64,000 nt of DNA, taken from the NCBI GenBank assembly GCA_022601445.1, contig JAJACP010000001.1, positions 139,684 to 203,683 of the forward strand, given 5' to 3'. The notes under the pieces were generated by a model. The model did not search any database and had not been told where the DNA came from. It saw only the letters and a list, made by a program, of their open reading frames with translations. The stretch's first letter is position 1. Each line of letters starts with the position of its first letter. Origin of the DNA: Chlamydiales bacterium. Its GTDB lineage: Bacteria; Chlamydiota; Chlamydiia; Chlamydiales; JAAKFR01. Shown in pieces: positions 1-8,164 of this stretch. The translations under genes were made by a program, and so were the position numbers.

Positions 1-195
1 CCTGCCTGATTGGATATTTTCCAGTGTCTCTCTTGCCCTTTGAGCCAGCCATTCGTCTTCTATCTCTTCCATACGCTCGAATGCTGCCAAAAGCAGGAAT
101 TCCCTCATGGAAATTCCCAATTTGGCAGAAGCCATTTTGAGATACATGTGCTCTTCTGGAGTCATATCCACTGTTAGTCTGGACTTATCTTTCAT
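1..195 (-). CDS. Ribbon-helix-helix antitoxin-like protein, 3' end off the window
   Basis: The first 65 codons are visible, starting at ATG 195 after a GGGGAAG Shine-Dalgarno. The N-terminus has the pattern of an RHH/DUF1778-type antitoxin: a short basic strand (KSRLTVDMTPEE) followed by two helices (MYLKMASAKLGISMREFLL). Such proteins repress their own operon and neutralise a partner toxin. The C-terminus, and any toxin gene downstream on the minus strand, lie outside the window, so the partner is unknown. The family call rests on helix pattern and length only. Confidence 0.65.
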   Translation of the reverse strand, partial: MKDKSRLTVDMTPEEHMYLKMASAKLGISMREFLLLAAFERMEEIEDEWLAQRARETLENIQSGR

Positions 196-282
196 AATAG
201 CTACTTCCCCTTATTCACCCTCAATTATACAGAAATCTGTATTTCAGTGCAATCGTATTCTTAAGTCTAATTAACGGCTGGT

Positions 283-311
283 TTGACAGTTATTCCTCGG
301 TAGAGTAGAAT
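283..311 (+). promoter_or_regulatory. Sigma-70-type promoter for the 348-722 gene
   Basis: A perfect -35 box TTGACA (283-288), a 17-base spacer and TAGAAT (306-311) precede the gene starting near 348. This is the closest match to the housekeeping consensus that I saw in the window. Confidence 0.65.
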
Positions 312-347
312 CTTAGCAAGATCTTAATCTTTAATCATGAGGTAATG

Positions 348-722
348 ATGTCTTCTAGTAATATTTTTGGTATTCCTGCTCCAGCGGATAGCACTAAAGT
401 GATGTGGGATATGCAGCGCGGAATGAGTCGCTTCCAGGCGATTCCGGTTGTCGGAGCCCTGTTTGTTTCTCCAGTTAAAGCCGTGATTAGCTTAGTCCAG
501 GCAGTTGTCGGCTTCCTTTTTGCTGTGGTCCTAGGAACAGTTGCAATTGTATGCAAAAATGAATGGGCATCAGAAAAGGCATGGATTGCTCTAAAGCACA
601 CTGGTTTAGGTCTAGCAAGCCTTGCTTATAGCTTAGGCAATATGATCTCTCTTGGAGCACTGGGCTTCACAGTAGAAAGATCTTGTAATCCAAGCTCAGC
701 TTCTAACGAAGCGACAGTCTAA
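348..722 (+). CDS. Small hydrophobic protein, Inc-like
   Basis: A protein of about 124 residues of no family I recognise. Two adjacent ATGs (345 and 348) follow a GAGG at 339-342; 348 has the better spacing. Residues 32-68 are one long hydrophobic stretch and residues 87-108 a second one, with short polar ends and a Ser/Asn-rich C-terminus. No signal peptide precedes them. Paired hydrophobic segments in a short protein are the hallmark of chlamydial inclusion-membrane proteins, but the gap between the two is longer than the usual tight hairpin, so this is only a possibility. A consensus promoter lies upstream and a hairpin follows, so it is probably a single-gene transcript. Confidence 0.55.
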   Translation: MSSSNIFGIPAPADSTKVMWDMQRGMSRFQAIPVVGALFVSPVKAVISLVQAVVGFLFAVVLGTVAIVCKNEWASEKAWIALKHTGLGLASLAYSLGNMISLGALGFTVERSCNPSSASNEATV

Positions 723-730
723 TAATTTGG

Positions 731-750
731 GAGCCTGCCTACGCAGGCTC
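731..750 (+). terminator. Hairpin after the 348-722 gene
   Basis: GAGCCTGC (731-738) and GCAGGCTC (743-750) form a perfect 8-bp stem with a CTAC loop, 9 bases after the stop codon. The T-run after it is weak (TCGTGTATT), so it may be an inefficient or factor-assisted terminator. Confidence 0.55.
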
Positions 751-772
751 TCGTGTATTAGAAGGTTATGGT

Positions 773-1618
773 ATGATTTCTTCGCTAGTTAGCTCTTCTC
801 AAACATGTGTGGCTCCACCCAGGTGGCCTGCCTGCATCGGCGCCGTTACGCTCGTGGCGCTCGCTGTTATTGCGGGACTCTCTTTGGGAGGCATAATCCC
901 CTCAGGGATCGCTTTTTTCACCTGTCTACCACTCACACTTATCTTTACAGGGACGGTTCTTGCTCACCTTTGCACAAGAGAGATTCAGGCTCCTCCTAGA
1001 ACGCCAGAGACAGCTAGGTCCTCTCCCTCCTCAATTACAGATGAATGGAGAAGAGTAAACATCTATCTATTAGCTGTGTGTAACCAAAATACTCGTTTTG
1101 ATCAAAGTCCATACCAAATAAAAAGTGAAGTAGAAGCGTGTGTAATTGGAACGGGAGCGAATGAGAGTGCTCTTCGCACGCGTTTAATCGAGATGCAAGT
1201 GACGCTCTTAAGGTTGTTAACGCAAGATAATAACGCCCCAGCAACCGAATCTCTCCCTCAAGCACGCGAGCGGTTAACGCGTTTATGGACGGTGCAACAG
1301 AGTGAAGAGCGAAAAAGAGAAGCTCCTTACCAGCCTATTAAAAATGCTTTACGAGATCTGCAGACTGAAAGTAGTCAAAATCTTCAGGCTTGGGTTAATG
1401 GAGCTCCACGACCCGAGAGAAGTTCAAGTGCGCTTTCTGAGATAAGAGACCTGACTCATGAGTTAGTTACCGCTATCCAAGCGCGCCATCCTACCGATCC
1501 TCCACAAGCCTTGCTTGATCGAATTACAAGCGCTCTTGTGCGTACTGAAGAAGATCAGGACCTTCTAGGCATGCAGGCTCGATTGCAAGCACTTAAAGCG
1601 GAATTTACCGCTCCTTAA
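773..1618 (+). CDS. Putative inclusion membrane protein (Inc), 281 aa
   Basis: No named family is recognised. Starts at ATG 773 with GAAGG at 761-765. Two hydrophobic segments, about residues 20-40 and 44-66, are separated by a very short Gly/Pro turn (GGIIPSG). They are followed by a roughly 215-residue polar, helix-rich tail with Leu/Gln/Glu-rich stretches. A tight bilobed hydrophobic hairpin near the N-terminus with a long cytosolic tail is the defining layout of chlamydial Inc proteins, which type III secretion inserts into the vacuole membrane. The first 20 residues are Ser/Thr-rich, as in many type III signals. The role is inferred from this layout alone. Confidence 0.6.
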   Translation: MISSLVSSSQTCVAPPRWPACIGAVTLVALAVIAGLSLGGIIPSGIAFFTCLPLTLIFTGTVLAHLCTREIQAPPRTPETARSSPSSITDEWRRVNIYLLAVCNQNTRFDQSPYQIKSEVEACVIGTGANESALRTRLIEMQVTLLRLLTQDNNAPATESLPQARERLTRLWTVQQSEERKREAPYQPIKNALRDLQTESSQNLQAWVNGAPRPERSSSALSEIRDLTHELVTAIQARHPTDPPQALLDRITSALVRTEEDQDLLGMQARLQALKAEFTAP

Positions 1619-2949
1619 AAAATCTTCTTATCCCAGCTCCCATACTTCTCTTTGATCTTACCACGGAAAATAGAGAGCACAATCACGATGGCTGCAACAA
1701 TCACCGCATGCCACATCAGAAGTGGTGTCGCTCCAGGCAAAACAAATGGGGAAATACCAAAGCAAATGGCAACTAAGATGTTGATATAGCGCACTGCGCG
1801 AATCACCTCTGCCCAGGCAATGATCGAGAAGACCACAATCAAGGCTCCACAGACATCTGTGGTATCGGCCAAAATTCCCTTAAACCCAATGATGTTGTTG
1901 CAAAAGAGAAGCCACGCTCCGATTAAAGCGGTAAGGAACAGATTCCACGGAATGCGCACACCCCAAAACATCCCCTTAATCACGCTCCAGGGACTATTAT
2001 GAAACGCAGGTGTACGCGTATCCACGCTATCCTCTGCGTACTCGGAACCCAAGAAGAATACACGCCAAAACGGCTTTTTCTCCTGACGAACGCGCTTCAA
2101 GTACTGACAAACAGCAAGCACTTCATCCACAGTAAGAGCCAACATAATCAACATACAGGTCGCTATGATCAAGCAAAGCCCACACCAGGCGCCCACCGCA
2201 ATCGGTTGTAGCATGACAAGGGTAATACTCACAAAGCCAAGTGGCACAACAAGAATACCGAAGACAACAACGATCCACGGCATGGTGTGCCATCTGCGCA
2301 CCCCTCCTTTTGCTCCCATAATGGCTTCTAACGAGTAAGCCATCGCGCCCAGTCCAGCATCTGGTACCGGAAACTCGCGCGAAATCATCGAGGTGATCAC
2401 CTTTTCCGTTCCCATTCCAAAGAAAGGGTCCCATACGTAGTCAATGTAGTGGAGCTGAAATGAAGCCATATAACGCGCAATAAACCATCCCACGATCGCA
2501 AAGAAAATAATCGGAATCCGTTGAGGCCACGCCGAAGGGTTATAGGTCCAACCAGGTGGAATTTGTGGCCCCACATCAAACTGATTGGGCCTTAAAGGGA
2601 CTAGAACACAAAAGGCGATCGCTAAAACCCCAATCAGGGTGTCATTGAGGTAAATCACGGACTCTTCAGCCCAAAAAGCCAGTGGGGCAAATTGGAGCCA
2701 AATCCCCACTAAACACCCTCCCCAAATCCAGCCGGACCACTTCTGTTTCATGGACATAAAGCCGAAAATCACAAGTAAAAGACCGGAAATCCAGTCGCTA
2801 TAACGTAGAGGCGCGTGCATGTATCCAAATGTTTCAGGACTCATTAAAAGCCATAATCCCAAAACAATGGTCCCAAATCGGGTCCAGATCATTTTGTCAT
2901 GAAAAGCGCGTTTAATCGTTTGCCGTTGTTCGGGACTCATCTCAGCCAT
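1615..2949 (-). CDS. SPW-repeat / vitamin K epoxide reductase-like membrane protein
   Basis: A polytopic protein of 444 residues. The N-terminal part has SPW-type membrane repeats (SDWISG at 51-56). The middle resembles a VKOR domain, with the redox motif C256-G-L-C259 in a transmembrane helix. VKOR proteins reoxidise DsbA-like partners using quinone. Where bacterial VKORs usually carry loop cysteines (before the conserved E-K-V...S segment near 176-190), this sequence has FFGMGTEKV and no cysteine, so normal electron relay is doubtful. It overlaps the upstream epimerase gene by 8 bases and is clearly cotranscribed with it. The start could also be ATG 2940 (Met4). Confidence 0.7.
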   Translation of the reverse strand: MAEMSPEQRQTIKRAFHDKMIWTRFGTIVLGLWLLMSPETFGYMHAPLRYSDWISGLLLVIFGFMSMKQKWSGWIWGGCLVGIWLQFAPLAFWAEESVIYLNDTLIGVLAIAFCVLVPLRPNQFDVGPQIPPGWTYNPSAWPQRIPIIFFAIVGWFIARYMASFQLHYIDYVWDPFFGMGTEKVITSMISREFPVPDAGLGAMAYSLEAIMGAKGGVRRWHTMPWIVVVFGILVVPLGFVSITLVMLQPIAVGAWCGLCLIIATCMLIMLALTVDEVLAVCQYLKRVRQEKKPFWRVFFLGSEYAEDSVDTRTPAFHNSPWSVIKGMFWGVRIPWNLFLTALIGAWLLFCNNIIGFKGILADTTDVCGALIVVFSIIAWAEVIRAVRYINILVAICFGISPFVLPGATPLLMWHAVIVAAIVIVLSIFRGKIKEKYGSWDKKIF

Positions 2950-4036
2950 CTTTCGTCTCCTTAGAATGCTTTTTCACGTAGTGGGTCAGTGGAATGCCGT
3001 GCCGTTTATACCACGCGATTGGGTCGGCTTTCATGTTTTCAACTAACTTAGGTAAGGTTTTGCGCAGTGAGCGCTTAGGCGACCAACCCAAAACTTCTTT
3101 GGCTTTTTCCATCGAAAATTGATAGTTATCATCAGCCAAATCGACCATCCAAGGCTTAATAAAGGGTTTGGTCATAAAGGGAATGTGGTTCTGCACCCAC
3201 GCACCCAATTTCGCAAAGGGCTTAGGCACCCAAATCATCGGCCACTTATTCGATCCATGTAGTAGACGTCCAAACTCGGTTTGCAGCTCACGATACGTGA
3301 TCGAATCCTCTTCACAACAGAGTAGCACTAAATCTTTGGGGATCTCTTTACGTTTATGCACCAGCAGCTGCATCAAGTCGGTTAGATCATCGAAATGGGT
3401 GTAGGGAACGCCGTTAGATGAGTCACCAGGAAAAACAACACTGGCTAATTGCTTTTCGTAAATACGATTCATATGCTGAGAGATCGGAATACAGTTACAC
3501 TCATCATCGTAGCAACCGGCAATTCTTAAAATCACATAAGGGATATCGCCACACTCTTCGCGAATAACCTTTTCCGTCCTCACTTTAGATGCTGGATAGT
3601 GCCACTTTCCGCGTATCGGAGAGTCTTCGTTCTGAATCACTCCCCTATGAGAGGGCTCGTGCACGAGCATCGTGCTGGTAAAGATAAACTGATCGACCTC
3701 AAACTTTTTTGCTTCATTGAGCATACGGCGGGTCCCATTCACCGTGATCGCGTCATACAGCTCCAAGTTTGTGCCCTCAAAGCTGTAAAAGGCAGCCAAG
3801 TGAATAATCGAGGCAATTTTGTTGCCGTATGCCTCGCGAATGCGATTAAAAGCGCACTCGACGCTATGGTCGGAAGAGAGATCAACAAAAACAAACTCAA
3901 AAGTGGGAATAGGAGAGGTCGTACCAACAAAATCTAATCCAACTGTCTGAAATTCATCATTTAAGCGTTGAACAACCCGTGTTCCAATGCGCCCACTACT
4001 TCCCGTTACCACAATTAATTGCTTATTACTTGCCAT
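2942..4036 (-). CDS. NAD-dependent epimerase/dehydratase (extended SDR), copy 1
   Basis: A 364-residue extended short-chain dehydrogenase/reductase. The NAD-binding G12-S-S-G15-R-I-G18 opens the Rossmann fold and the catalytic Y147-x-x-x-K151 follows a Ser/Thr-rich strand, as in nucleotide-sugar epimerases. The substrate cannot be deduced. The start has AGGGG seven bases upstream. It is the first gene of a two-gene operon with the VKOR/SPW protein. A paralogue of identical length and clearly similar sequence lies at 36527-37621, including the C-terminal block ending in DPIAWY. Confidence 0.85.
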   Translation of the reverse strand: MASNKQLIVVTGSSGRIGTRVVQRLNDEFQTVGLDFVGTTSPIPTFEFVFVDLSSDHSVECAFNRIREAYGNKIASIIHLAAFYSFEGTNLELYDAITVNGTRRMLNEAKKFEVDQFIFTSTMLVHEPSHRGVIQNEDSPIRGKWHYPASKVRTEKVIREECGDIPYVILRIAGCYDDECNCIPISQHMNRIYEKQLASVVFPGDSSNGVPYTHFDDLTDLMQLLVHKRKEIPKDLVLLCCEEDSITYRELQTEFGRLLHGSNKWPMIWVPKPFAKLGAWVQNHIPFMTKPFIKPWMVDLADDNYQFSMEKAKEVLGWSPKRSLRKTLPKLVENMKADPIAWYKRHGIPLTHYVKKHSKETKDG

Positions 4037-4149
4037 TGCAATCCCCTAATTATCGATTTAATTTTGATTTTAATTGAAATCAGTAAAATAAATATATAAA
4101 AATTTATTACATTTTCGTAGACTAGTATTAATACGGAGGAATCGCAGGC

Positions 4150-4506
4150 GTGCGCGCATTTGCCTTTATCATTGGGATTGTTTTTCTCATATTCGGTATC
4201 GCTGGGTTTATTCCTAGCTTGATCGTGCACGATCACTTAATGGAAGTATTTCGGGTCAATACGGAGCTCAATGTGCTCCATACTACTTCCGGTATTCTGG
4301 CTTTTGTTGCAGGGTTTTCAACACGTTTTATTGTGCGTCTTTACTTTCAGGTATTTGGGGTGCTATACGCCATTTTGGCCCTACTGGGTTTTGTCTATGA
4401 TGAGGGCGAAATTTTTACGGTACTTGCAAACAATAGCCCGGATACATGGTTTCACGTCATCATTGCCCTGCCCTGCTTAATATTAGGGTATGGCGCTAAA
4501 GATTAA
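4150..4506 (+). CDS. DUF4383-like membrane protein
   Basis: A 118-residue protein with four hydrophobic segments (about 3-25, 43-60, 62-84, 98-115). The loop with N-T-E-L-N-V-L-H between helices 1 and 2 matches the DUF4383 pattern seen in small stress-associated membrane proteins of soil bacteria. The start codon is GTG, supported by a strong GGAGGA (4135-4140) nine bases upstream. It ends 11 bases before the transketolase gene and may be cotranscribed with it. Function unknown. Confidence 0.7.
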   Translation: MRAFAFIIGIVFLIFGIAGFIPSLIVHDHLMEVFRVNTELNVLHTTSGILAFVAGFSTRFIVRLYFQVFGVLYAILALLGFVYDEGEIFTVLANNSPDTWFHVIIALPCLILGYGAKD

Positions 4507-4517
4507 GAGGAAAGAAA

Positions 4518-6608
4518 ATGAGTGAGCTCAAAGACACAGACGAAAACGAAGAGAATCTAAAGCGAGATGTGTTGGCAATCAATACAATACGCACCTTAGC
4601 GATGGATGGGGTTCAAGCAGCCAATTCTGGACACCCGGGTACACCCATGGCTCTGGCTCCCGTAGCTTACTGTCTATGGCAAAGATTTTTACGCTTTGAT
4701 CCGAAAGATTGTATCTGGCCCAATCGCGACCGCTTTGTTCTTTCCAATGGACACGCCTCCATGCTCCTGTACTCTCTTCTTCATCTAACAGGTGTTCAGT
4801 CTGTTAATGAAAAATATGAAACCGTGGGCGAGCCCTCGGTAAAACTAGATGACCTCAAAAAATTCCGTCAACTTGATAGTAAATGTCCGGGCCACCCCGA
4901 ATACCGGTGGACCTCAGGTATTGAGACCACAACCGGCCCGCTTGGCCAAGGGGTTTCCAACAGTGCCGGGATGGCGATTGCGAGCCGTTGGATGAGCTCA
5001 TACTTCAATCGCCCCGGTTTTGATATGTTTGATTACAACGTGTATGCCATTTGTGGCGATGGCGACATGATGGAGGGAGTGAGCTCTGAAGCAGCCTCCA
5101 TTGCGGGCCATCTCAAACTCTCGAATCTCTGCTGGATTTATGACAATAACCACATCACGATTGAAGGAAGCACTGATCTGGCTTTTACAGAAGATATCGG
5201 TTCCCGCTTTCTAGGTTACGGATGGAATGTGATCAGAGTGAGCGATGCGAATGATTTACATCTGCTAGAACAGGCTTTTGAGACCTTTCATAAAACAAAT
5301 GACCGTCCCACTTTTATCATTGTCGACAGCCACATTGCTTGGGGGTCTCCTAATAAACAAGATACAAGTGCTGCTCACGGATCCCCTCTTGGTGAAGAGG
5401 AAATTCGTTTGACCAAGCGCAATTATGGATGGCCAGAAGAGGCTCAATTTCTTGTCCCCTCCGAAGTCTACGAGACCTTCAATGAGGGAATTGGAAAACG
5501 AGGTCACACTTTAAGAGAGGCATGGATTGAATTATTCGATCGCTACAAGCAACAGTATCCCGAGCTTGCCGATCATTTATACAAAATGCAGCACAGGGAG
5601 TTACCAGAAGGATGGGACAAGGGAATTACCGCCTTTCCTGCAGATGCTGCCGGCTTGGCTACACGCGATTCTTCCGGAAAAGTACTCAACATGGTTGCCC
5701 CTCACCTGCCTTGGTTGCTTGGAGGAGCTGCTGATTTGGCTCCCTCCACCAAAACGCACCTAACCTTTGAAGGCGCTGGTGATTTTGAACCAAACGATTA
5801 CAGTGGAAGGAATTTTCACTTTGGGATTCGGGAGCACGCCATGGCCGCGATTCTCAATGGACTCTCTCTTTCAAAAGTGCGTCCCTTTGGATCAGGCTTC
5901 TTCATTTTCAGCGACTATTGTAGACCCTCTATCCGTTTGAGTGCACTGATGGAAATTCCCGTGGTTTACATCTTCACTCACGACTCCATAGGAGTTGGGG
6001 AAGATGGCCCTACTCACCAACCTGTTGAGCAATTAGCTTCTATTCGCGCCATCCCTGGACTCAATACGATCCGTCCTTGCGATGCCAACGAAGTGATCGA
6101 AGCGTGGCGTCATATCGCCGAGCAGAAGCACGAACCGGTGGTTCTTGTGCTTTCAAGGCAAAAAGTGTCCACTTTAGACCGTACCAAATATGGTTCAGCA
6201 GAAGGTCTACATAAAGGAGCTTACACAATTGCCGATTGTGAAGGAAAGCCCGATCTTCTCCTTCTAGCAACCGGAACCGAAGTTTCTTTATGTATCGAGG
6301 CTTATGAAGAGCTGAGCAAAGAGAGCATCAAATGCCGCGTGGTCAGCATGCCCTCTTGGGAGATCTTTGAGAAACAGGATCAGGCTTACCGAGACAGTAT
6401 CATCCCACCTGATGTAACCGCACGCATTTCGGTTGAGCAAGCCTCTACCTTCGGTTGGGAACGCTATGTTGGCTCAAAAGGACGGATGATTGGCATGCAA
6501 ACCTTTGGGGCTTCCGCTCCTCTCAAAGAGCTTTTAACCAAATACGGCTTTACTCCAGATAATATTGTCGCTCAAGCTAAAGAGCTTCTACAGGTTGTGC
6601 ACAAATAG
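4518..6608 (+). CDS. tkt: Transketolase
   Basis: A 696-residue thiamine-diphosphate enzyme moving two-carbon ketol units between sugar phosphates in the non-oxidative pentose phosphate pathway. Visible family marks are S37-G-H39-P, the ThDP-binding G180-D-G-D183 followed by the metal-ligand N in the DNNHIT segment, the central pyrimidine domain with GIREHAM, and a C-terminal transketolase domain starting near residue 540. Length is normal for bacterial transketolases. GAGG lies upstream of ATG 4518. Transcription ends facing the minus-strand gene at 6717, with a long inverted repeat between them. Confidence 0.95.
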   Translation: MSELKDTDENEENLKRDVLAINTIRTLAMDGVQAANSGHPGTPMALAPVAYCLWQRFLRFDPKDCIWPNRDRFVLSNGHASMLLYSLLHLTGVQSVNEKYETVGEPSVKLDDLKKFRQLDSKCPGHPEYRWTSGIETTTGPLGQGVSNSAGMAIASRWMSSYFNRPGFDMFDYNVYAICGDGDMMEGVSSEAASIAGHLKLSNLCWIYDNNHITIEGSTDLAFTEDIGSRFLGYGWNVIRVSDANDLHLLEQAFETFHKTNDRPTFIIVDSHIAWGSPNKQDTSAAHGSPLGEEEIRLTKRNYGWPEEAQFLVPSEVYETFNEGIGKRGHTLREAWIELFDRYKQQYPELADHLYKMQHRELPEGWDKGITAFPADAAGLATRDSSGKVLNMVAPHLPWLLGGAADLAPSTKTHLTFEGAGDFEPNDYSGRNFHFGIREHAMAAILNGLSLSKVRPFGSGFFIFSDYCRPSIRLSALMEIPVVYIFTHDSIGVGEDGPTHQPVEQLASIRAIPGLNTIRPCDANEVIEAWRHIAEQKHEPVVLVLSRQKVSTLDRTKYGSAEGLHKGAYTIADCEGKPDLLLLATGTEVSLCIEAYEELSKESIKCRVVSMPSWEIFEKQDQAYRDSIIPPDVTARISVEQASTFGWERYVGSKGRMIGMQTFGASAPLKELLTKYGFTPDNIVAQAKELLQVVHK

Positions 6609-6612
6609 ACGA

Positions 6613-6696
6613 AGAGGGTGTTTACAAACAAATCAAACGATTTTTGAGAAGTTTTTGCGACCTGTTTCCGCTCGCTTCGTTTTGTAAATACCCTCT
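6613..6696. repeat. Imperfect 16-bp inverted repeat between convergent genes
   Basis: Positions 6613-6628 and 6681-6696 are inverted copies with one mismatch (a G-U pair in RNA), separated by 52 bases. The element sits between the ends of tkt and the 6717-7244 gene, so it may serve as a two-way terminator. The arm motif, a run like ACCCTCT preceded by TTGTAAAT, recurs imperfectly at about 39937-39951 in another convergent intergenic gap. A small mobile palindromic element is therefore also possible. Confidence 0.45.
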
Positions 6697-6716
6697 AAGA
6701 ATCTTTGTTCAAGAAG

Positions 6717-7244
6717 TCAATTAATCTCAATGCCGTATTCTAGCATTAAGTATTCTTTGATGTCTTTTCTGTAGCCGGGATTGGTTTCGTTTCTGTAATC
6801 TCTTTTCATTAATTCAATTTCTCGTTTTTGTGCAGGAGACCAAAATTCCTTTTCTCCAGCGTAAGGCATTTGACCTTGTTCTTTTAAAGGACTAAACTGT
6901 GTTGTCGCATTTCTGCGCTGCCGTTTAGTCCTTTCAGGCTGCTGAGTTGCTCCCCCTTCCTCTTTCACATCAATGTAGAACTCTTCGTTTAAATACCCTT
7001 TGAGATCGCTTTTGTAACCGGAATTCGTATCATTAATGTATTCCCGTTGCAGAGATTCGATTTCACTCTTACGGTGCCTCCGCATGGCTTCGATATCTTC
7101 TCTGTTGTTTGGGTTTTGAGATTCTATTCCGTAAAAAGTTGTGGTAACTCCAGTATTAGGATCCTGATACTGGTAGTAGTAGCTCTGCCCACAAACAGTT
7201 AAAGGGAATAGAGCAAGTGCTAATAGTAGATGTTTTTTTTTCAT
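6717..7244 (-). CDS. Exported protein with two internal repeats
   Basis: About 175 residues. The start chosen is ATG 7244, with GAGGT seven bases upstream; an in-frame TTG lies just before. A signal peptide (KKK, then a Leu/Ala-rich core ending near VCGQ) is followed by a Tyr/Gln-rich segment. The mature part contains two related blocks of about 34 residues, near 62-95 and at the C-terminus. Each has an E-I-E/R-x-Y...N-x-T-N-x-G-Y-x-x-D-[LI]-K-x-Y-L pattern, separated by a basic, Gln-rich linker. This looks like a duplicated small helical domain. No known family is recognised; a periplasmic or surface location is inferred. Confidence 0.65.
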   Translation of the reverse strand: MKKKHLLLALALFPLTVCGQSYYYQYQDPNTGVTTTFYGIESQNPNNREDIEAMRRHRKSEIESLQREYINDTNSGYKSDLKGYLNEEFYIDVKEEGGATQQPERTKRQRRNATTQFSPLKEQGQMPYAGEKEFWSPAQKREIELMKRDYRNETNPGYRKDIKEYLMLEYGIEIN

Positions 7245-7394
7245 CAATTTTACCTCTTGATTTTGGTCTTAGTCAAAAGACAGCAAATAGCATGCCAGTA
7301 AAATCGGCTTTTGGCGAATCGCATAATTCTCAGGTAGTTGTAATTTAACCAGCATTTCATTAACCTTATCTTTAAAATATTCCATGAGGGACCT

Positions 7395-7955
7395 GTGTCA
7401 GGCGCAGTCGCTAGTGATAATTCAGATTATCCCCCCCTTTTAACTGGTCGGCCCCAAAGACTAAGTGAAACAGAGCTTCAAGCAAAATGGGATCAAACGG
7501 CAATTATCCTCATTCAGCGCATAGGTAATACCCTTTCACGCTTCAGACTCGAAGCGAAAAAAAGAGAAGGCCTTGCAATCCAACTTATTGAGGGGCATAT
7601 ATATAGTTTTGGAAGTGTGAGTAATCTTGATGACACACCCTATTGCGTTTTTGCTTTTGATCGCAGCCTGATATCCGATGAGATTCCCCCCTCCCCACCT
7701 GAAATGACCGATCAAGAGAGAAGAGAAGTTGCCGAACTTGCCTCTGTGATAAACGGTATTATTGAACAGAGACGCTACTTAAACAAAACGATGGAAGGAA
7801 GTATTTCGATACCGGCTTTATTAGCAACTGAAAGAGTTAGCAAAATTGAAGACTCGCTTTTATGCCAGAAGTTTGCATTGGAATCGATGCAAGGAGAGTA
7901 CCAAAGACATCCTGAGCATGTTCAAGCATCGAAATCCTGTTGCGTTGTTTTGTAA
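7395..7955 (+). CDS. Putative effector with C-terminal CaaX prenylation box
   Basis: A 186-residue soluble protein, unrelated to anything I recognise. The start is GTG 7395 with GAGGG four bases upstream. The N-terminus is Ser/Asp-rich, polar and free of a signal peptide, compatible with type III secretion. The C-terminus reads K-S-C-C-V-V-L and then stop; I checked these codons base by base. C-V-V-L is a textbook CaaX box, and Leu at the last position favours geranylgeranylation. The preceding Cys resembles palmitoylated Ras-type tails. Bacteria lack protein prenyltransferases, so such a motif is meaningful only inside a eukaryotic host. Host-membrane anchoring is an inference. Confidence 0.6.
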   Translation: MSGAVASDNSDYPPLLTGRPQRLSETELQAKWDQTAIILIQRIGNTLSRFRLEAKKREGLAIQLIEGHIYSFGSVSNLDDTPYCVFAFDRSLISDEIPPSPPEMTDQERREVAELASVINGIIEQRRYLNKTMEGSISIPALLATERVSKIEDSLLCQKFALESMQGEYQRHPEHVQASKSCCVVL

Positions 7956-8164
7956 GCGGCACGCTTCGTCATAATCGAGAGATTGTGTTCTTTGCTATTT
8001 TGCAAAAGGGCCGCTTGCTACAGGCTGCAAGCAATAGGCTGAAAAAGGTCCGACGGCGGCGCTTTTGCAGGTCATATTGAGAAGCGTCTTTAATTTTTTT
8101 GACTTGCAAATAGTTCACAGATAAAACATAATTCACGGTTAAGAAAGGTAAAACTGCGTACATT

